From assembly GCA_022793065.1 (NCBI GenBank), contig JAAWCE010000017.1, forward strand, positions 1 to 64,000: DNA of 64,000 nt, in the 5' to 3' direction. The translations under genes and the position numbers were made by a program. Position 1 is the stretch's first letter, and every line of letters begins with the position of its first letter. The notes under the pieces are model-generated. The model was not told the origin of the DNA, did not search any database, and saw only the letters and a list, made by a program, of their open reading frames with translations. Origin of the DNA: Lachnospiraceae bacterium (lineage in GTDB: Bacteria > Bacillota > Clostridia > Lachnospirales > Lachnospiraceae). This document shows, one piece after another, positions 1 through 8,319 of this stretch.

Positions 1-35
1 CCTGCCCTCCAATTTTAATGCTTTATGTGTTACAC

Positions 36-341
36 CTATGCGTATATGATTTCCCTATCCACAATCTCCCTCGCACAAGCCCTTATGTTGTTGAGCCGTC
101 CTGTCCATTCTAAGGCGTTTTCTACCTTTAACTGTTCTGTTATGCCATGTGCTTGTTTCATGCCCTCTATGAGCCTTTCAAAGCGTTCCTGTGTTTGCCT
201 GTCGATATCAGCAAGGTAGGTGTTAAGCCTGCCGCTTGTAAGAAGATTCGTGTATGTAACCCTGCGATACTGCTTCAGATAGTCCAGATGCCGCTGTCCC
301 CATGTGCCTATCGGTTGCTCTTCTTCGGTGGGTAATTTCAA
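36..341 (-). pseudogene. TnpV-type transposon protein, N-terminally truncated
   Basis: The 101-residue product matches, from memory, the body of the TnpV family of transposon-encoded proteins. It has the core 'PIGTWGQRHLDYLKQYRR', then 'NLLTSGRLNTYLADIDRQ' and the closing 'EIVDREIIYA'. Family members are usually somewhat longer, with about 15-25 extra N-terminal residues. Here the frame opens only at a TTG, and an in-frame TAA lies six codons before it, so the normal N-terminus is missing. TnpV has no firmly established function and travels with integrative elements. It sits with the recombinase fragment at 377-850, next to a tRNA gene, as would fit a decayed element. Confidence 0.65.
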
Positions 342-376
342 ATTTCCCCATAATTAAGGAACTATTCACACTATAT

Positions 377-850
377 TCATCCGCATATCCCCTCAAAATT
401 CAGGGCATTAAAATGTTCGTTTTGTGAAGAAATATTTTTCACATCAAAATAAAATACAAGATATTTATTTCCCTCTGATGGTTTGTCCGAATAGTATTCA
501 GAATCGATAGAATCATATTCCTTTGCATACAAAAGAGCAATGCTCCATTTGTCTCCAGATATCATTTGACCTGGTCCCCAAAGCCCTCTGAGATAGGTGT
601 TGATCGTCACATCATTGCAGATATGCTTATCAGAACGCAACTCCAATATAAAGCTGTTTACAGCAGCCAGTGTAACGTCAGAAATAAGGAATGTTTCATC
701 ATCTAAGAAACGGTGGAATACGTTAAATTGATACTGATAAAGTTTGATTGTTTCCCCAGACAGATTTTTAATTTGACAATGCCCTTTAAAGTCCTCAAAC
801 GCTTCGTCCACGGTTAAGTTGTCTGAGTTTTTGAGAGATAATTTTTTCAT
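377..850 (-). pseudogene. Chimeric ORF: tyrosine-recombinase N-terminal domain joined to a DUF4352-like tail
   Basis: Residues 1-90 read as the SAM-like core-binding domain of a XerC/D-type integrase ('FEDFKGHCQIKNLSGETIKL', then 'TLAAVNSFILEL' and 'TINTYLRGL'). The sequence then switches abruptly, near position 580, to a segment ending 'EGNKYLVFYFDVKNIS'. That resembles the Ig-like DUF4352/telokin-type domain of secreted lipoproteins, of which an intact relative lies at 3730-4269. The integrase catalytic domain with its R-H-R-Y residues is absent, so recombinase activity is not expected. I read this as a deletion or recombination joint between two genes. It could still be expressed, since its start has a usable AGGAGCA upstream. 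Its position beside tRNA-Leu suggests a relic of tRNA-targeted integration. Confidence 0.6.
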
Positions 851-942
851 GGAAATGCTCCTTATCTTTGCCCGTCAAACGTCCAGAAAACTGTAAATCG
901 GTCTTGCGAGTAAAAAAGGAACAAACAGAAAGTTTTAAAAAG

Positions 943-979
943 AAAAACCCTGGTAAACTTTGAATTTACCAAGGGTTGG
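943..979 (-). terminator. Rho-independent terminator of tRNA-Leu
   Basis: Read on the minus strand, AACCCTTGGTAAATTC and GTTTACCAGGGTT pair into a stem around a 3-nt loop. A T-rich tract (TTTTTCTTTTT) follows. It lies directly behind the 3' end of the tRNA gene, so it should end that transcript before the recombinase relic. Confidence 0.75.
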
Positions 980-980
980 A

Positions 981-1064
981 TGCGGAAGATGGGACTTGAA
1001 CCCACACGACATTGCTGCCACAAGATCCTTAGTCTTGCTCGTCTGCCAGTTCCGACACTTCCGC
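981..1064 (-). tRNA. tRNA-Leu (anticodon AAG)
   Basis: An 84-nt class II tRNA with acceptor arms GCGGAAG and CTTCCGC and discriminator A. The anticodon stem is CAAGA/TCTTG with loop CTAAGGA, giving anticodon AAG (complement at 1028-1030). There is an extended variable arm and a GGGTTCAAGTCCC T-arm. The long variable arm, the D-arm 'AACTGGCAGAC' and the A73 discriminator point to leucine. CCA is not encoded. The 3' half is a typical attachment site for tyrosine integrases, and a truncated integrase lies just downstream. Confidence 0.9.
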
Positions 1065-1175
1065 GTTTCTATCACGCAAGTGTTATCATACCATCTTCAG
1101 CACAAAATGTCAATTCTTTTTCTAAAAATTCCGTCAAAATATTTTATCTTTGTATCATAAGATTGAATGGCATTA

Positions 1176-3371
1176 CTATTCCGCCAAATACATTTTCAGA
1201 CCTCCCTCAATCTGTTGTATTGTCTCTTCTTTGGACTGATTTCCATTCAAATAGCCCTCCAATGCCTGGATTAATACCTCACGGATCTTGCTGTCTTCCT
1301 TTACCGGTTTATTCAGGGTCTTACAGAGTTCCAACAACTTTTCTGCAGTTTCCTGAGAATAATTCTTAATCTGGAACGCTTCATATCCCCCGTCCACCAA
1401 AATAGCCGTTTCTGCCTCAGCCTCCGAACGATCTTGCCGCGACTGCTTCTCCAAAGAAATCCCATTTATTGCAAAGCCGCTATAATAATCCGTATCCTGA
1501 ATCTCTTCTGAAAGCGCAAACTGCAGGAAATCCTTAGCCGTGTCCGTATATTGACTCTTTGCAGAAATTCCTATCTGCAAGGAAGGAATAAAACTGCTTT
1601 CAAAGGCTGTAAACTCACCTTTGATATAATCCACAATCGCAATTGGGAACAAACATCCCTTAAAACCATCCGCCAGTTCAAACGCAAGTTTCCCTTGATC
1701 AGGCAAATCCCACATATTAAAACACCTCTCATCTTTTCCTCTTGCGCTCACCAAACCACTGTTATCTGCAATTGTTTTCAGATATTCCAACTTTTGTCCC
1801 AACACTTCCTGATTCAATTGTTTATTATTTACAATCTCTCCGCAGAAATAAGGATAAAACTTATCCACCAGTTCACTGACTGTCTGGTCCCCCAAATAAC
1901 TACTATCTTGCTTTGCCAGAAATTCTGCCATAGACTCCATGGACGCCATTTGATTTGCCGAAATGTCCCTTCCCGCCGCTATTTGAAACCCAAACTGCAA
2001 AGGTACCACATACCTGCTGCCATCATCTTTTACATAGCTTTTGGTAATGTTGGAAAGCAACGCCCCATTTTGTTCCAAAGGTTCTATTATGTCATTAATA
2101 TCGGCCAGCAATCCTTTTCCGGCATACGAATCTATATTCAGATGATCCATCACCAAAATATCCGGCGCATCTTCTCCCATAAGCATTGTATTTAACTCTT
2201 GATATACAGCATTATAATCAGGCTCATCATAATAATATACCGGATACACAGACTGAATTGTAATCAACACTTCCGGGTTCTTTCTGTGATATAATGCGGC
2301 CGCCTGGCTCAACAGATAGCTGTCATGCACTGTGTACAGTTTTAATGTCTCCTTTACCTCTATTACAGCCTCCGGATCATATTCATACTTATTTAATTTC
2401 ACACCTCCGCTGTCTTGTTGAAATAAAGCATAAATCTTTCCATCCGATAATCCCGTCATTCCCACGCACCAACAACTGGACAGACTAAAATCTGTTTCCA
2501 CACCCTCTATCAGCTTCTCCCAGTCCGATGCCCCCGGCTGATACCGGAAAATCCCTTCACTGCCTGCTGCAATCAAATTTCCTCCTTTGATTGCGCTCAA
2601 AAACGCAATACCTGAATTTTTAGGAAAAGAAATAAGTTCCGCATTATCTCCCCTTCCCTCTTTTCGCTTTTCAATTCCGGCTATGGATAAGCTTCCGGAT
2701 TCATCCATAACACAGAGATAGACATTCTCCCCGTCGGCAACGAAATTATCGCCATATTGGCTTGTAATAGGATCACTTCCAATGAGACTGCCATCTTCTC
2801 CCTTCAGGATATCCATGGATTGATAAGAAAATGTTACCAATGTACCGTTATCCAAAGCCTCCACGCCCATGATGTACTCATATCCGCCCCATGTTTCATC
2901 AGGTATTGTCCATTTTTCCGGCGTAATCTCCACTGCGGTTTCTCCGGTTCCACGCCATAAATGCCCCACATAATTTCCTTCTGTGGTATATCTGGCAAAC
3001 AAGTATTGTACCCCATCCGAACTCTGCAAAAACTGTACCTCTGCCCAATCTTCACATTCCAATCCCATTGCTGCCAGCCATCCCGGCGTCACATCCGCAA
3101 AACCCTCCCCCTGTTTGGCCCATATCCGTAAAGTAATTTTCTCGCCTTCCTTTTTTGCTGCCAGTAAATGTAACTCATCATTTGCCGTAAAAATCTGCTT
3201 AACAGACCACTCTCCCACTTCTTCCGGCAATGTCTCCTGTGTCTCCACATATCTTCCCCTTTGAGGTTCCAACAAGTTATTATCATCTGTCTCTTGCTTT
3301 CCGCATCCGCAGACTCCAACAAGAATCGCCGCACACAGAATGGTAACAATCCCTTTTTTCCATCCTTTCAT
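1176..3371 (-). CDS. Large extracellular solute-binding lipoprotein (family 1-like)
   Basis: A predicted surface lipoprotein of about 731 residues. The start is placed at the ATG at 3371, eight bases after a GGAGG. It begins with a lipoprotein signal, 'MKGWKKGIVTILCAAILVG', with lipid attachment at the Cys of the following 'CGCGK'. The middle (roughly residues 40-330) is rich in W/Y strands like a beta-propeller. The C-terminal half ('ETLKLYTVHDSYLLSQAAAL', then 'LNTMLMGEDAPDILVMD') matches the sugar-type solute-binding fold of ABC transporters. No permease or ATPase genes are adjacent, so it may serve a distant transporter or a sensory role. The substrate cannot be told from the sequence. 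Confidence 0.75.
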   Translation of the reverse strand: MKGWKKGIVTILCAAILVGVCGCGKQETDDNNLLEPQRGRYVETQETLPEEVGEWSVKQIFTANDELHLLAAKKEGEKITLRIWAKQGEGFADVTPGWLAAMGLECEDWAEVQFLQSSDGVQYLFARYTTEGNYVGHLWRGTGETAVEITPEKWTIPDETWGGYEYIMGVEALDNGTLVTFSYQSMDILKGEDGSLIGSDPITSQYGDNFVADGENVYLCVMDESGSLSIAGIEKRKEGRGDNAELISFPKNSGIAFLSAIKGGNLIAAGSEGIFRYQPGASDWEKLIEGVETDFSLSSCWCVGMTGLSDGKIYALFQQDSGGVKLNKYEYDPEAVIEVKETLKLYTVHDSYLLSQAAALYHRKNPEVLITIQSVYPVYYYDEPDYNAVYQELNTMLMGEDAPDILVMDHLNIDSYAGKGLLADINDIIEPLEQNGALLSNITKSYVKDDGSRYVVPLQFGFQIAAGRDISANQMASMESMAEFLAKQDSSYLGDQTVSELVDKFYPYFCGEIVNNKQLNQEVLGQKLEYLKTIADNSGLVSARGKDERCFNMWDLPDQGKLAFELADGFKGCLFPIAIVDYIKGEFTAFESSFIPSLQIGISAKSQYTDTAKDFLQFALSEEIQDTDYYSGFAINGISLEKQSRQDRSEAEAETAILVDGGYEAFQIKNYSQETAEKLLELCKTLNKPVKEDSKIREVLIQALEGYLNGNQSKEETIQQIEGGLKMYLAE

Positions 3372-3643
3372 TCTGTTTCCTCCATTTCCATTTTGCACTT
3401 GTCTCGTCAGCACATTTTCTCTGCCATATATTTCAGCAGTCAATTTCATAAATTGTTCTGTACTGCTCCCACAAAAGCATGGTAACACACTACAACGGGG
3501 ATGTATCTTAAAAGTATCCTAAGTGTATCCTATTAAAACATTAAGATTTTCCTTTCACTGCTGCCTATTACAAAAATCGTCCCCATCAGGACATATTGTC
3601 TAAATTCTTATAAAATTTCGTAGCTTTTTTGTGAAATATTAAA

Positions 3644-3672
3644 TTGCCCTTTTTTACGAAATATGGTATCAT
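3644..3672 (+). promoter_or_regulatory. Putative sigma-A promoter of the 3730 lipoprotein gene
   Basis: TTGCCC at 3644-3649, a 17-bp spacer and TATCAT at 3667-3672 resemble -35 and -10 boxes. They are followed by a short leader and the GGAGG ribosome-binding site before the ATG at 3730. The rest of the 3372-3729 gap holds no gene that I can see. Confidence 0.4.
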
Positions 3673-3729
3673 AATTTGTATGCTGAAAAGAGAAAAGGTA
3701 TAAAATGTGTAAAATGGAGGGAAAACAAC

Positions 3730-4269
3730 ATGAAAAAAATTGTATCACTTTTCTTAGCCGCAATTATGACCGTTGCATTGGTCGGATGCGGTACACCGGA
3801 ATCCAAAGTGGGATATCCTGATGAAGAAGGATATGCTGAGGGTCATTTAAACGACACCATGCATACATATTTCTTTGACTTTACCGTAAACAGCGCGTAT
3901 GTGTGCAGCCAGTATGAGAATTACACACCTCAGGAAGGCAAAGAACTGTTGGTTGCGGAAGTTACAATCAAAAATACCCATCAGGAAAGTATTCCCATGT
4001 TTGACACGGATTTCCAGGTACAATGGGGAGAAGAAGCAGAAGACGCATTTGAGGTGCCCATTACTTATTATGCAGAATCTACCGATACCATCGGTGAAAA
4101 TGTATTGCCTTATGAGTATACTTTGGCAGTGAATGAAACCAAAACCGGTTTGCTGATTTTTGAAGTACCGGCCGGAAAGAAAGATTTCAATATCTCCTAT
4201 TTGGAAGAATTTGACAACGATACGACTGGTAATGTATTCTTCGTATTCTTTTCCGCAGATAAGAAATAA
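3730..4269 (+). CDS. DUF4352-like lipoprotein
   Basis: A 179-residue predicted lipoprotein. The ATG at 3730 follows 'ATGGAGGGAAAACAAC', which carries a GGAGG. It opens with the signal 'MKKIVSLFLAAIMTVALVG' and a lipidated Cys in 'GCGT'. The remainder is an Ig-like beta domain with the hallmark 'EGKELLVAEVTIKNTHQ' and the closing 'GLLIFEVPAGKKDFNISY', typical of DUF4352/telokin-like exported proteins. Such domains are exposed outside the membrane; their ligand is generally unknown. It is transcribed away from the solute-binding lipoprotein. A related domain forms the tail of the chimeric ORF at 377-850. Confidence 0.8.
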   Translation: MKKIVSLFLAAIMTVALVGCGTPESKVGYPDEEGYAEGHLNDTMHTYFFDFTVNSAYVCSQYENYTPQEGKELLVAEVTIKNTHQESIPMFDTDFQVQWGEEAEDAFEVPITYYAESTDTIGENVLPYEYTLAVNETKTGLLIFEVPAGKKDFNISYLEEFDNDTTGNVFFVFFSADKK

Positions 4270-4296
4270 CATAAAGATAATGAAATAGGAAATATT

Positions 4297-4350
4297 TTTC
4301 CCCTACTGATTACATAGAACAGCGTAATGAAGTAGGGGAATATTTTTTGT
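4297..4350 (+). terminator. Terminator of the 3730 lipoprotein gene
   Basis: CCCCTACTGATTAC pairs, with small bulges, with GTAATGAAGTAGGGG. The run 'TATTTTTTGT' follows on the plus strand, 30 bases after the stop codon. Confidence 0.7.
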
Positions 4351-4360
4351 CTGTACAAAG

Positions 4361-4389
4361 AACCCCCTCTCACAATGAGAGGGGGTTTT
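4361..4389. terminator. Bidirectional hairpin between convergent genes
   Basis: A perfect stem AACCCCCTCTC/GAGAGGGGGTT around a short ACAAT loop, with T-rich flanks on both sides. It lies between the convergent lipoprotein gene and the end of the uronate operon (kdgK stop at 4461) and could end both transcripts. Confidence 0.7.
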
Positions 4390-4460
4390 AAATATCCCCA
4401 AAGTAATATCTATCAATTGATTTCTATACATGTAATCTCAACACCCCTTCGGATTACATC

Positions 4461-5492
4461 TTACCTCTGTACACGCCCGGAAGCGTCCCCACCTGCCAGA
4501 GTCTCAACTTCTTTCCTTGAAACAAGGTTGAAATCGCCCGGAATGGTATGCTTCAATGCGGAAGCTGCCACACCATATTCCAAAGCGGCTTTAAAATCCT
4601 TCCCATCTAACATACCGCAAATCACACCGCCTGCAAAAGAGTCTCCGCCGCCCACACGGTCAACAATGGGATGAATACTATACTCTTTGGAATGATAGAA
4701 TTCTTTGGTATCCCTGGAGTAAATACATGCGGACCAGCCATTATCAGAAGCAGAACGGCTGACACGCAGAGAAGAAATACAGTACTCAAAATTATAATCT
4801 GCCACCATCTGCTCAAAAATTGACTTGTATCCTGCCAGCTCCAAATCACCGCTGGTAACATCTGTCTTACCCGGCTTATAACCCAACACCAATTCTGCAT
4901 CTTCTTCGTTGCCTATGCACACATCCACATACTGCATTAAGTTTTTCATAACCTTCTGTGCTTTCTCAGAAGACCATAATTTCTTACGGAAATTCAAATC
5001 AACAGAAACCTTAACTCCATGCTTCTTTGCCGCCTTCAAAGCTTCCTCTGTAAGCACTGCCGCACTATCAGATACAGCGGGCGTTATGCCGGTGAAATGG
5101 AACCAATCCGCTCCTTCAAAAATGGCATCAAAATCAAAGTCTGCTGCCGTTGCAGTAGAAATGGAAGAATGTGCCCTGTCATAAACTACCTTGGAAGGCC
5201 TCATGGAACATCCGCTCTCCAAAAAATAAATTCCCAGCCTTTCACCGCATTTTGCAATATGATTTGTAGCAACATTATATTTTCTCAATGCCGCCACTGC
5301 ACACTCGCCAATCTCATTGTTGGGAACGGCGGTAACAAATTCCGCATCATGCCCATAATTTGCCAAAGATACGGCAACGTTTGCTTCTCCGCCGCCATAA
5401 CATACATCAAACTCGTCGGCCTGGACAAATTTCTCAAAATTGGGGGTGGACAATCTCAGCATAATCTCACCCATGGTAATTACTTTTGCCAT
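4461..5492 (-). CDS. kdgK: 2-keto-3-deoxygluconate kinase
   Basis: A PfkB-family sugar kinase of 343 residues that should phosphorylate 2-keto-3-deoxygluconate (KDG) to KDPG with ATP in the cytoplasm. The N-terminal 'GEIMLRLSTP' and 'CYGGGEANVAVSLANYG' form the sugar site. The C-terminal 'RVGGGDSFAGGVICGML' is the PfkB signature with the catalytic Asp and anion hole. It is the last gene of the kduI-kduD-rpiB-like-eda-kdgK operon, 26 bases after eda. KDG is the direct product of KduD and KDPG is the substrate of Eda, which strongly supports this specificity over other PfkB sugars. Confidence 0.92.
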   Translation of the reverse strand: MAKVITMGEIMLRLSTPNFEKFVQADEFDVCYGGGEANVAVSLANYGHDAEFVTAVPNNEIGECAVAALRKYNVATNHIAKCGERLGIYFLESGCSMRPSKVVYDRAHSSISTATAADFDFDAIFEGADWFHFTGITPAVSDSAAVLTEEALKAAKKHGVKVSVDLNFRKKLWSSEKAQKVMKNLMQYVDVCIGNEEDAELVLGYKPGKTDVTSGDLELAGYKSIFEQMVADYNFEYCISSLRVSRSASDNGWSACIYSRDTKEFYHSKEYSIHPIVDRVGGGDSFAGGVICGMLDGKDFKAALEYGVAASALKHTIPGDFNLVSRKEVETLAGGDASGRVQR

Positions 5493-5518
5493 TGTTTATT
5501 GTATCCTTTCTACTCTCA

Positions 5519-6478
5519 TTATTTCTGAACCAGATGAACGGCAAATCCACCAATTTCTTCCTGCAGATAAATTGCTTTATATTTGCCCTTCTCATCTTTC
5601 TTGGGTTCTTCAAATGCAACACCCAGCACGGTACTCAAATAATTCACGGCACGCTCAATATAATTGGTTCTGATGGCAATATGCCCGTTGGTACCTTTAA
5701 ACGGAGCTTTCATAGCTTCTACCGCCGTACCGGCAAACACAGAACTATTGCCAACCTTGGCAGTCATACCGAACAATAGCGCAAAACGATTCGCCGCCTT
5801 AAGTGCCTCTTCTTCATTGGCCGTATTGATACCAATATGAGCAAGCTCAAAGCCCAGCATGGTCTGAACCGCCTCTCTTGTGAGCTGTTCAATCTTGTCC
5901 CATGCTCCCTCATTGATCAAATCTCCAGGAACCATCCAGGAACCGCCACAAGCAATAATCTTATTAAAATCAAGATAGGAAGTCAGATTTTTGGCATTGA
6001 TGCCGCCCGTAGGCATAAATTTCATGTTTACATACGGCGCTGCCATAGCCTTAATCTTTGCAAGTCCCCCTGATTGCTCCGCCGGGAAAAATTTAACCAC
6101 ATCCAATCCCAATTCAATCGCCTGTTCAATATCGGAAGGACTGGAAGTACCTGGGGTAATAGGCACATTTTTCTCTATGCAATATTTCACCGTTCTGGGA
6201 TTCAAGCCTGGGCTGACAATAAATTTGGCACCTGCAGCCACCGCCGCATCAACCTGTTCCGCGTTCAGAACCGTACCCGCGCCCACACACATATCAGGGT
6301 ATTCCGTAGTCATAATCTTAATCGCTTCTGCAGCCGCGCTGGTACGGAAAGTCACCTCCGCACAGGGAAGTCCTCCTGCACACAATGCTTTCGCCAACGG
6401 GCCGGCATCTTCCGCCCTGTCAATCTTGACAACGGGAACGATGCCAATTTTACTGATTTGTTCTAATATTGCGTTCAT
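5519..6478 (-). CDS. eda: KDPG/KHG aldolase with a C-terminal VOC-like domain
   Basis: Splits KDPG into pyruvate and glyceraldehyde-3-phosphate. Residues 1-208 form a class I aldolase barrel. Glu41 lies in 'EVTFRTSAA', and the Schiff-base Lys129 in 'VVKFFPAEQSGG'. Standard Eda proteins end at about 210 residues. This one continues to 319 with a glyoxalase/VOC-like module ('FELAHIGINTANEEEALKAA', then 'GHIAIRTNYIERAVNYLS' and 'EEIGGFAVHLVQK'). The VOC part has no obvious full metal set and may be regulatory or structural, which is inference. It lies between the rpiB-like gene and kdgK. Its leader carries the repeat at 6479-6547. Confidence 0.9.
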   Translation of the reverse strand: MNAILEQISKIGIVPVVKIDRAEDAGPLAKALCAGGLPCAEVTFRTSAAAEAIKIMTTEYPDMCVGAGTVLNAEQVDAAVAAGAKFIVSPGLNPRTVKYCIEKNVPITPGTSSPSDIEQAIELGLDVVKFFPAEQSGGLAKIKAMAAPYVNMKFMPTGGINAKNLTSYLDFNKIIACGGSWMVPGDLINEGAWDKIEQLTREAVQTMLGFELAHIGINTANEEEALKAANRFALLFGMTAKVGNSSVFAGTAVEAMKAPFKGTNGHIAIRTNYIERAVNYLSTVLGVAFEEPKKDEKGKYKAIYLQEEIGGFAVHLVQK

Positions 6479-6547
6479 TTTTACACCTCTCTGCCCGCTT
6501 TAGCAGGCGTACAAATCGACATTCAAGCTTATTTTTAAACTTCCAGA
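6479..6547 (-). repeat. Leader repeat, copy A (upstream of eda)
   Basis: This 69-bp stretch ends directly at the eda start codon and supplies its ribosome-binding region (AGAGAGGTGTAAAA on the minus strand). It aligns over its whole length with 30821-30890, which lies in the same position before the Nudix gene. Shared parts are TTTACAC, TCYCTG, an imperfect CGCTTTAGC hairpin core, ACATT and a T/A-rich end, TTTAAACTT. I estimate about two thirds identity by eye. Confidence 0.5.
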
Positions 6548-6563
6548 CAAGCCAATCTCCGCA

Positions 6564-7202
6564 TTACGCCAATACTTCTTTGACAGCGGCCGCAATCTTA
6601 TCACATTTGCAGTTGGCAGCAAAATATTCCTGGAACTTTGCACCGGACAAGGCACCTTTTACCAGCTCCCTGTCAAGGTTCTTCAATATGGTCACCATAT
6701 CAGTATGAGTAACTTCCTTTACTTTATCCAGAATTTTTTTATTGCGCTGTTCAGGTTCCACTCTCTCAGGAGGATATCCGCCACCGCCGGGCGCGCAGAA
6801 TAATTTTTCAAAAATATACTGCAGATTCAGTTCTCCGCCCCAGCCAAAATTCTCCGCAAAAGGAAGCGCCACACAGTTTCCATCATTTACCTGAGAAAAT
6901 AAATACGCATCCAAAGGAGATTCAATATGTCCGCATAATACTTTGGGAAAAGAATTACATGCAAGCATTGCACCCTCGCCAGTGCCACATCCTGTAATTA
7001 CATAATCAGCCGCGCCGGAATTCAATAATACCGCCGCCAATATACCATTTTGCACATAGGTCAGTGCATTTGGATCCTCTGCCCCGCACATGCCATAATT
7101 AAATACCTCATGTCCCATGGGTTCCACTACTTTTTTCAGCGTAGCACAAATCATTTCATTTTTTGCCGCCTGACTATTCTCGTTAATCAATGCTATCTTC
7201 AT
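6564..7202 (-). CDS. RpiB/LacA/LacB-family sugar isomerase in the uronate operon
   Basis: A 212-residue cytoplasmic isomerase of the ribose-5-phosphate isomerase B fold. It has 'MKIALINENSQAAKNE' at the start and the active-site loop 'ADYVITGCGTGEGAMLA' with its Cys and GTGEG phosphate loop. About 60 C-terminal residues extend beyond the usual 150-residue RpiB core. In streptococci an RpiB-like protein (DhuI) performs the 4-deoxy-5-ketouronate isomerisation that KduI does elsewhere. This operon encodes both types. The gene may therefore be a DhuI analogue or act on another keto-uronate. I cannot choose from sequence alone, but its place between kduD and eda argues for uronate metabolism. Confidence 0.8.
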   Translation of the reverse strand: MKIALINENSQAAKNEMICATLKKVVEPMGHEVFNYGMCGAEDPNALTYVQNGILAAVLLNSGAADYVITGCGTGEGAMLACNSFPKVLCGHIESPLDAYLFSQVNDGNCVALPFAENFGWGGELNLQYIFEKLFCAPGGGGYPPERVEPEQRNKKILDKVKEVTHTDMVTILKNLDRELVKGALSGAKFQEYFAANCKCDKIAAAVKEVLA

Positions 7203-7237
7203 GGGTAATCACACCTCCGACTTAATCTTTATTCACA

Positions 7238-7277
7238 ACAGTCCGGCCTTCGGCCCAAATGGCTTCAGCCGGACTGT
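7238..7277 (-). other. Intercistronic hairpin between kduD and the rpiB-like gene
   Basis: ACAGTCCGGC (7238-7247) and GCCGGACTGT (7268-7277) are perfect 10-bp inverted arms around a 20-nt loop that can itself fold. No T-run follows on either strand, so a processing or stabilising hairpin within the operon mRNA is more likely than a strong terminator. Confidence 0.55.
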
Positions 7278-7350
7278 GCTTGACCCAGATTTAGTTTATC
7301 CCTTTCATTATAGGAATTACACCCTATACCATCATAGGGCAACGCCGAAA

Positions 7351-8154
7351 TTAGCCCGGCTGCTTACCAATATAAGCCAGAATACCGCCATCCACATAAA
7401 GAATATGTCCGTTTACGGCATTGGATGCCTCAGAAGCAAGGAAAATGGCAGGACCTGTCAATTCTTCCGGCTTCAGCCAACGATTTGCCGGTGTCTTTGC
7501 ACAGATAAACTGATCAAATGGATGCCTGCTTCCGTCCGGCTGCAACTCACGCAAAGGCGCTGTCTGCGGAGTCTCAATATAGCCCGGCCCCAGGCCGTTA
7601 CACTGAATGTTATACTGACCGTACTCGGAACAGATATTTCTTGTAAGCATCTTCAAACCACCCTTTGCGGCAGCATATGCGGAAACGGTCTCACGTCCAA
7701 GTTCTGACATCATAGAACATATGTTTATAATCTTGCCATGTCCTTTCTTAATCATAGAAGGAATAACAGCTTTGGATACGATAAAAGGAGCATTCAAATC
7801 CACATCAATTACCTGTCTGAACTGTTCTGCGGTCATATCCGTCATGGGAATTCTCTTAATAATTCCTGCATTATTTACAAGAATATCAATCACGCCCACT
7901 TCTTTTTCAATCTGGGCAACCATAGCGTTTACTGCCTCTTCGTTTGTCACGTCACATACATAGCCATGTGCCTTGATACCTTTTTCAGCATAAGCTGCAA
8001 GCCCCTTGTCCACCAGCTCCTGCTTAATATCATTAAAACAAATCGTTGCGCCCGCCTCTGCATATGCGGAAGCAATTGCAAAACCAATTCCGTAAGATGC
8101 ACCTGTGACAAGTGCAACCTTTCCCTCCAATGAGAAGTTAATAAATTCTGACAT
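7351..8154 (-). CDS. kduD: 2-keto-3-deoxygluconate oxidoreductase / gluconate 5-dehydrogenase-type SDR
   Basis: A classical short-chain dehydrogenase of 267 residues. It has the nucleotide loop 'VTGASYGIGFA', 'NNAG', and the catalytic pair Tyr and Lys in 'SAYAAAKGG'. The operon places it directly after KduI. It should therefore reduce 2,5-diketo-3-deoxygluconate to KDG with NAD(P)H, the job of KduD or DhuD. Close relatives are often annotated as gluconate 5-dehydrogenase, and the sequence cannot exclude that activity. The ATG at 8154 follows 'GAAAAGGAGAAAAGAAC', a good AAGGAG site. 147 bases with a strong hairpin separate it from the next gene. Confidence 0.85.
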   Translation of the reverse strand: MSEFINFSLEGKVALVTGASYGIGFAIASAYAEAGATICFNDIKQELVDKGLAAYAEKGIKAHGYVCDVTNEEAVNAMVAQIEKEVGVIDILVNNAGIIKRIPMTDMTAEQFRQVIDVDLNAPFIVSKAVIPSMIKKGHGKIINICSMMSELGRETVSAYAAAKGGLKMLTRNICSEYGQYNIQCNGLGPGYIETPQTAPLRELQPDGSRHPFDQFICAKTPANRWLKPEELTGPAIFLASEASNAVNGHILYVDGGILAYIGKQPG

Positions 8155-8319
8155 GTTCTTTTCTCCTTTTCTTTCTATATATTATTCTGCCCCTGACACA
8201 GCTTCCGATATATGGCAGCAAAATAATCGTTTTTGAGTTATCCGCTTCCCAATCATACCCCACGCTGCGTAAGAACAGTTACTTCCTCCATCCTGGTCCC
8301 CTGTGACTGATTATGCTCC

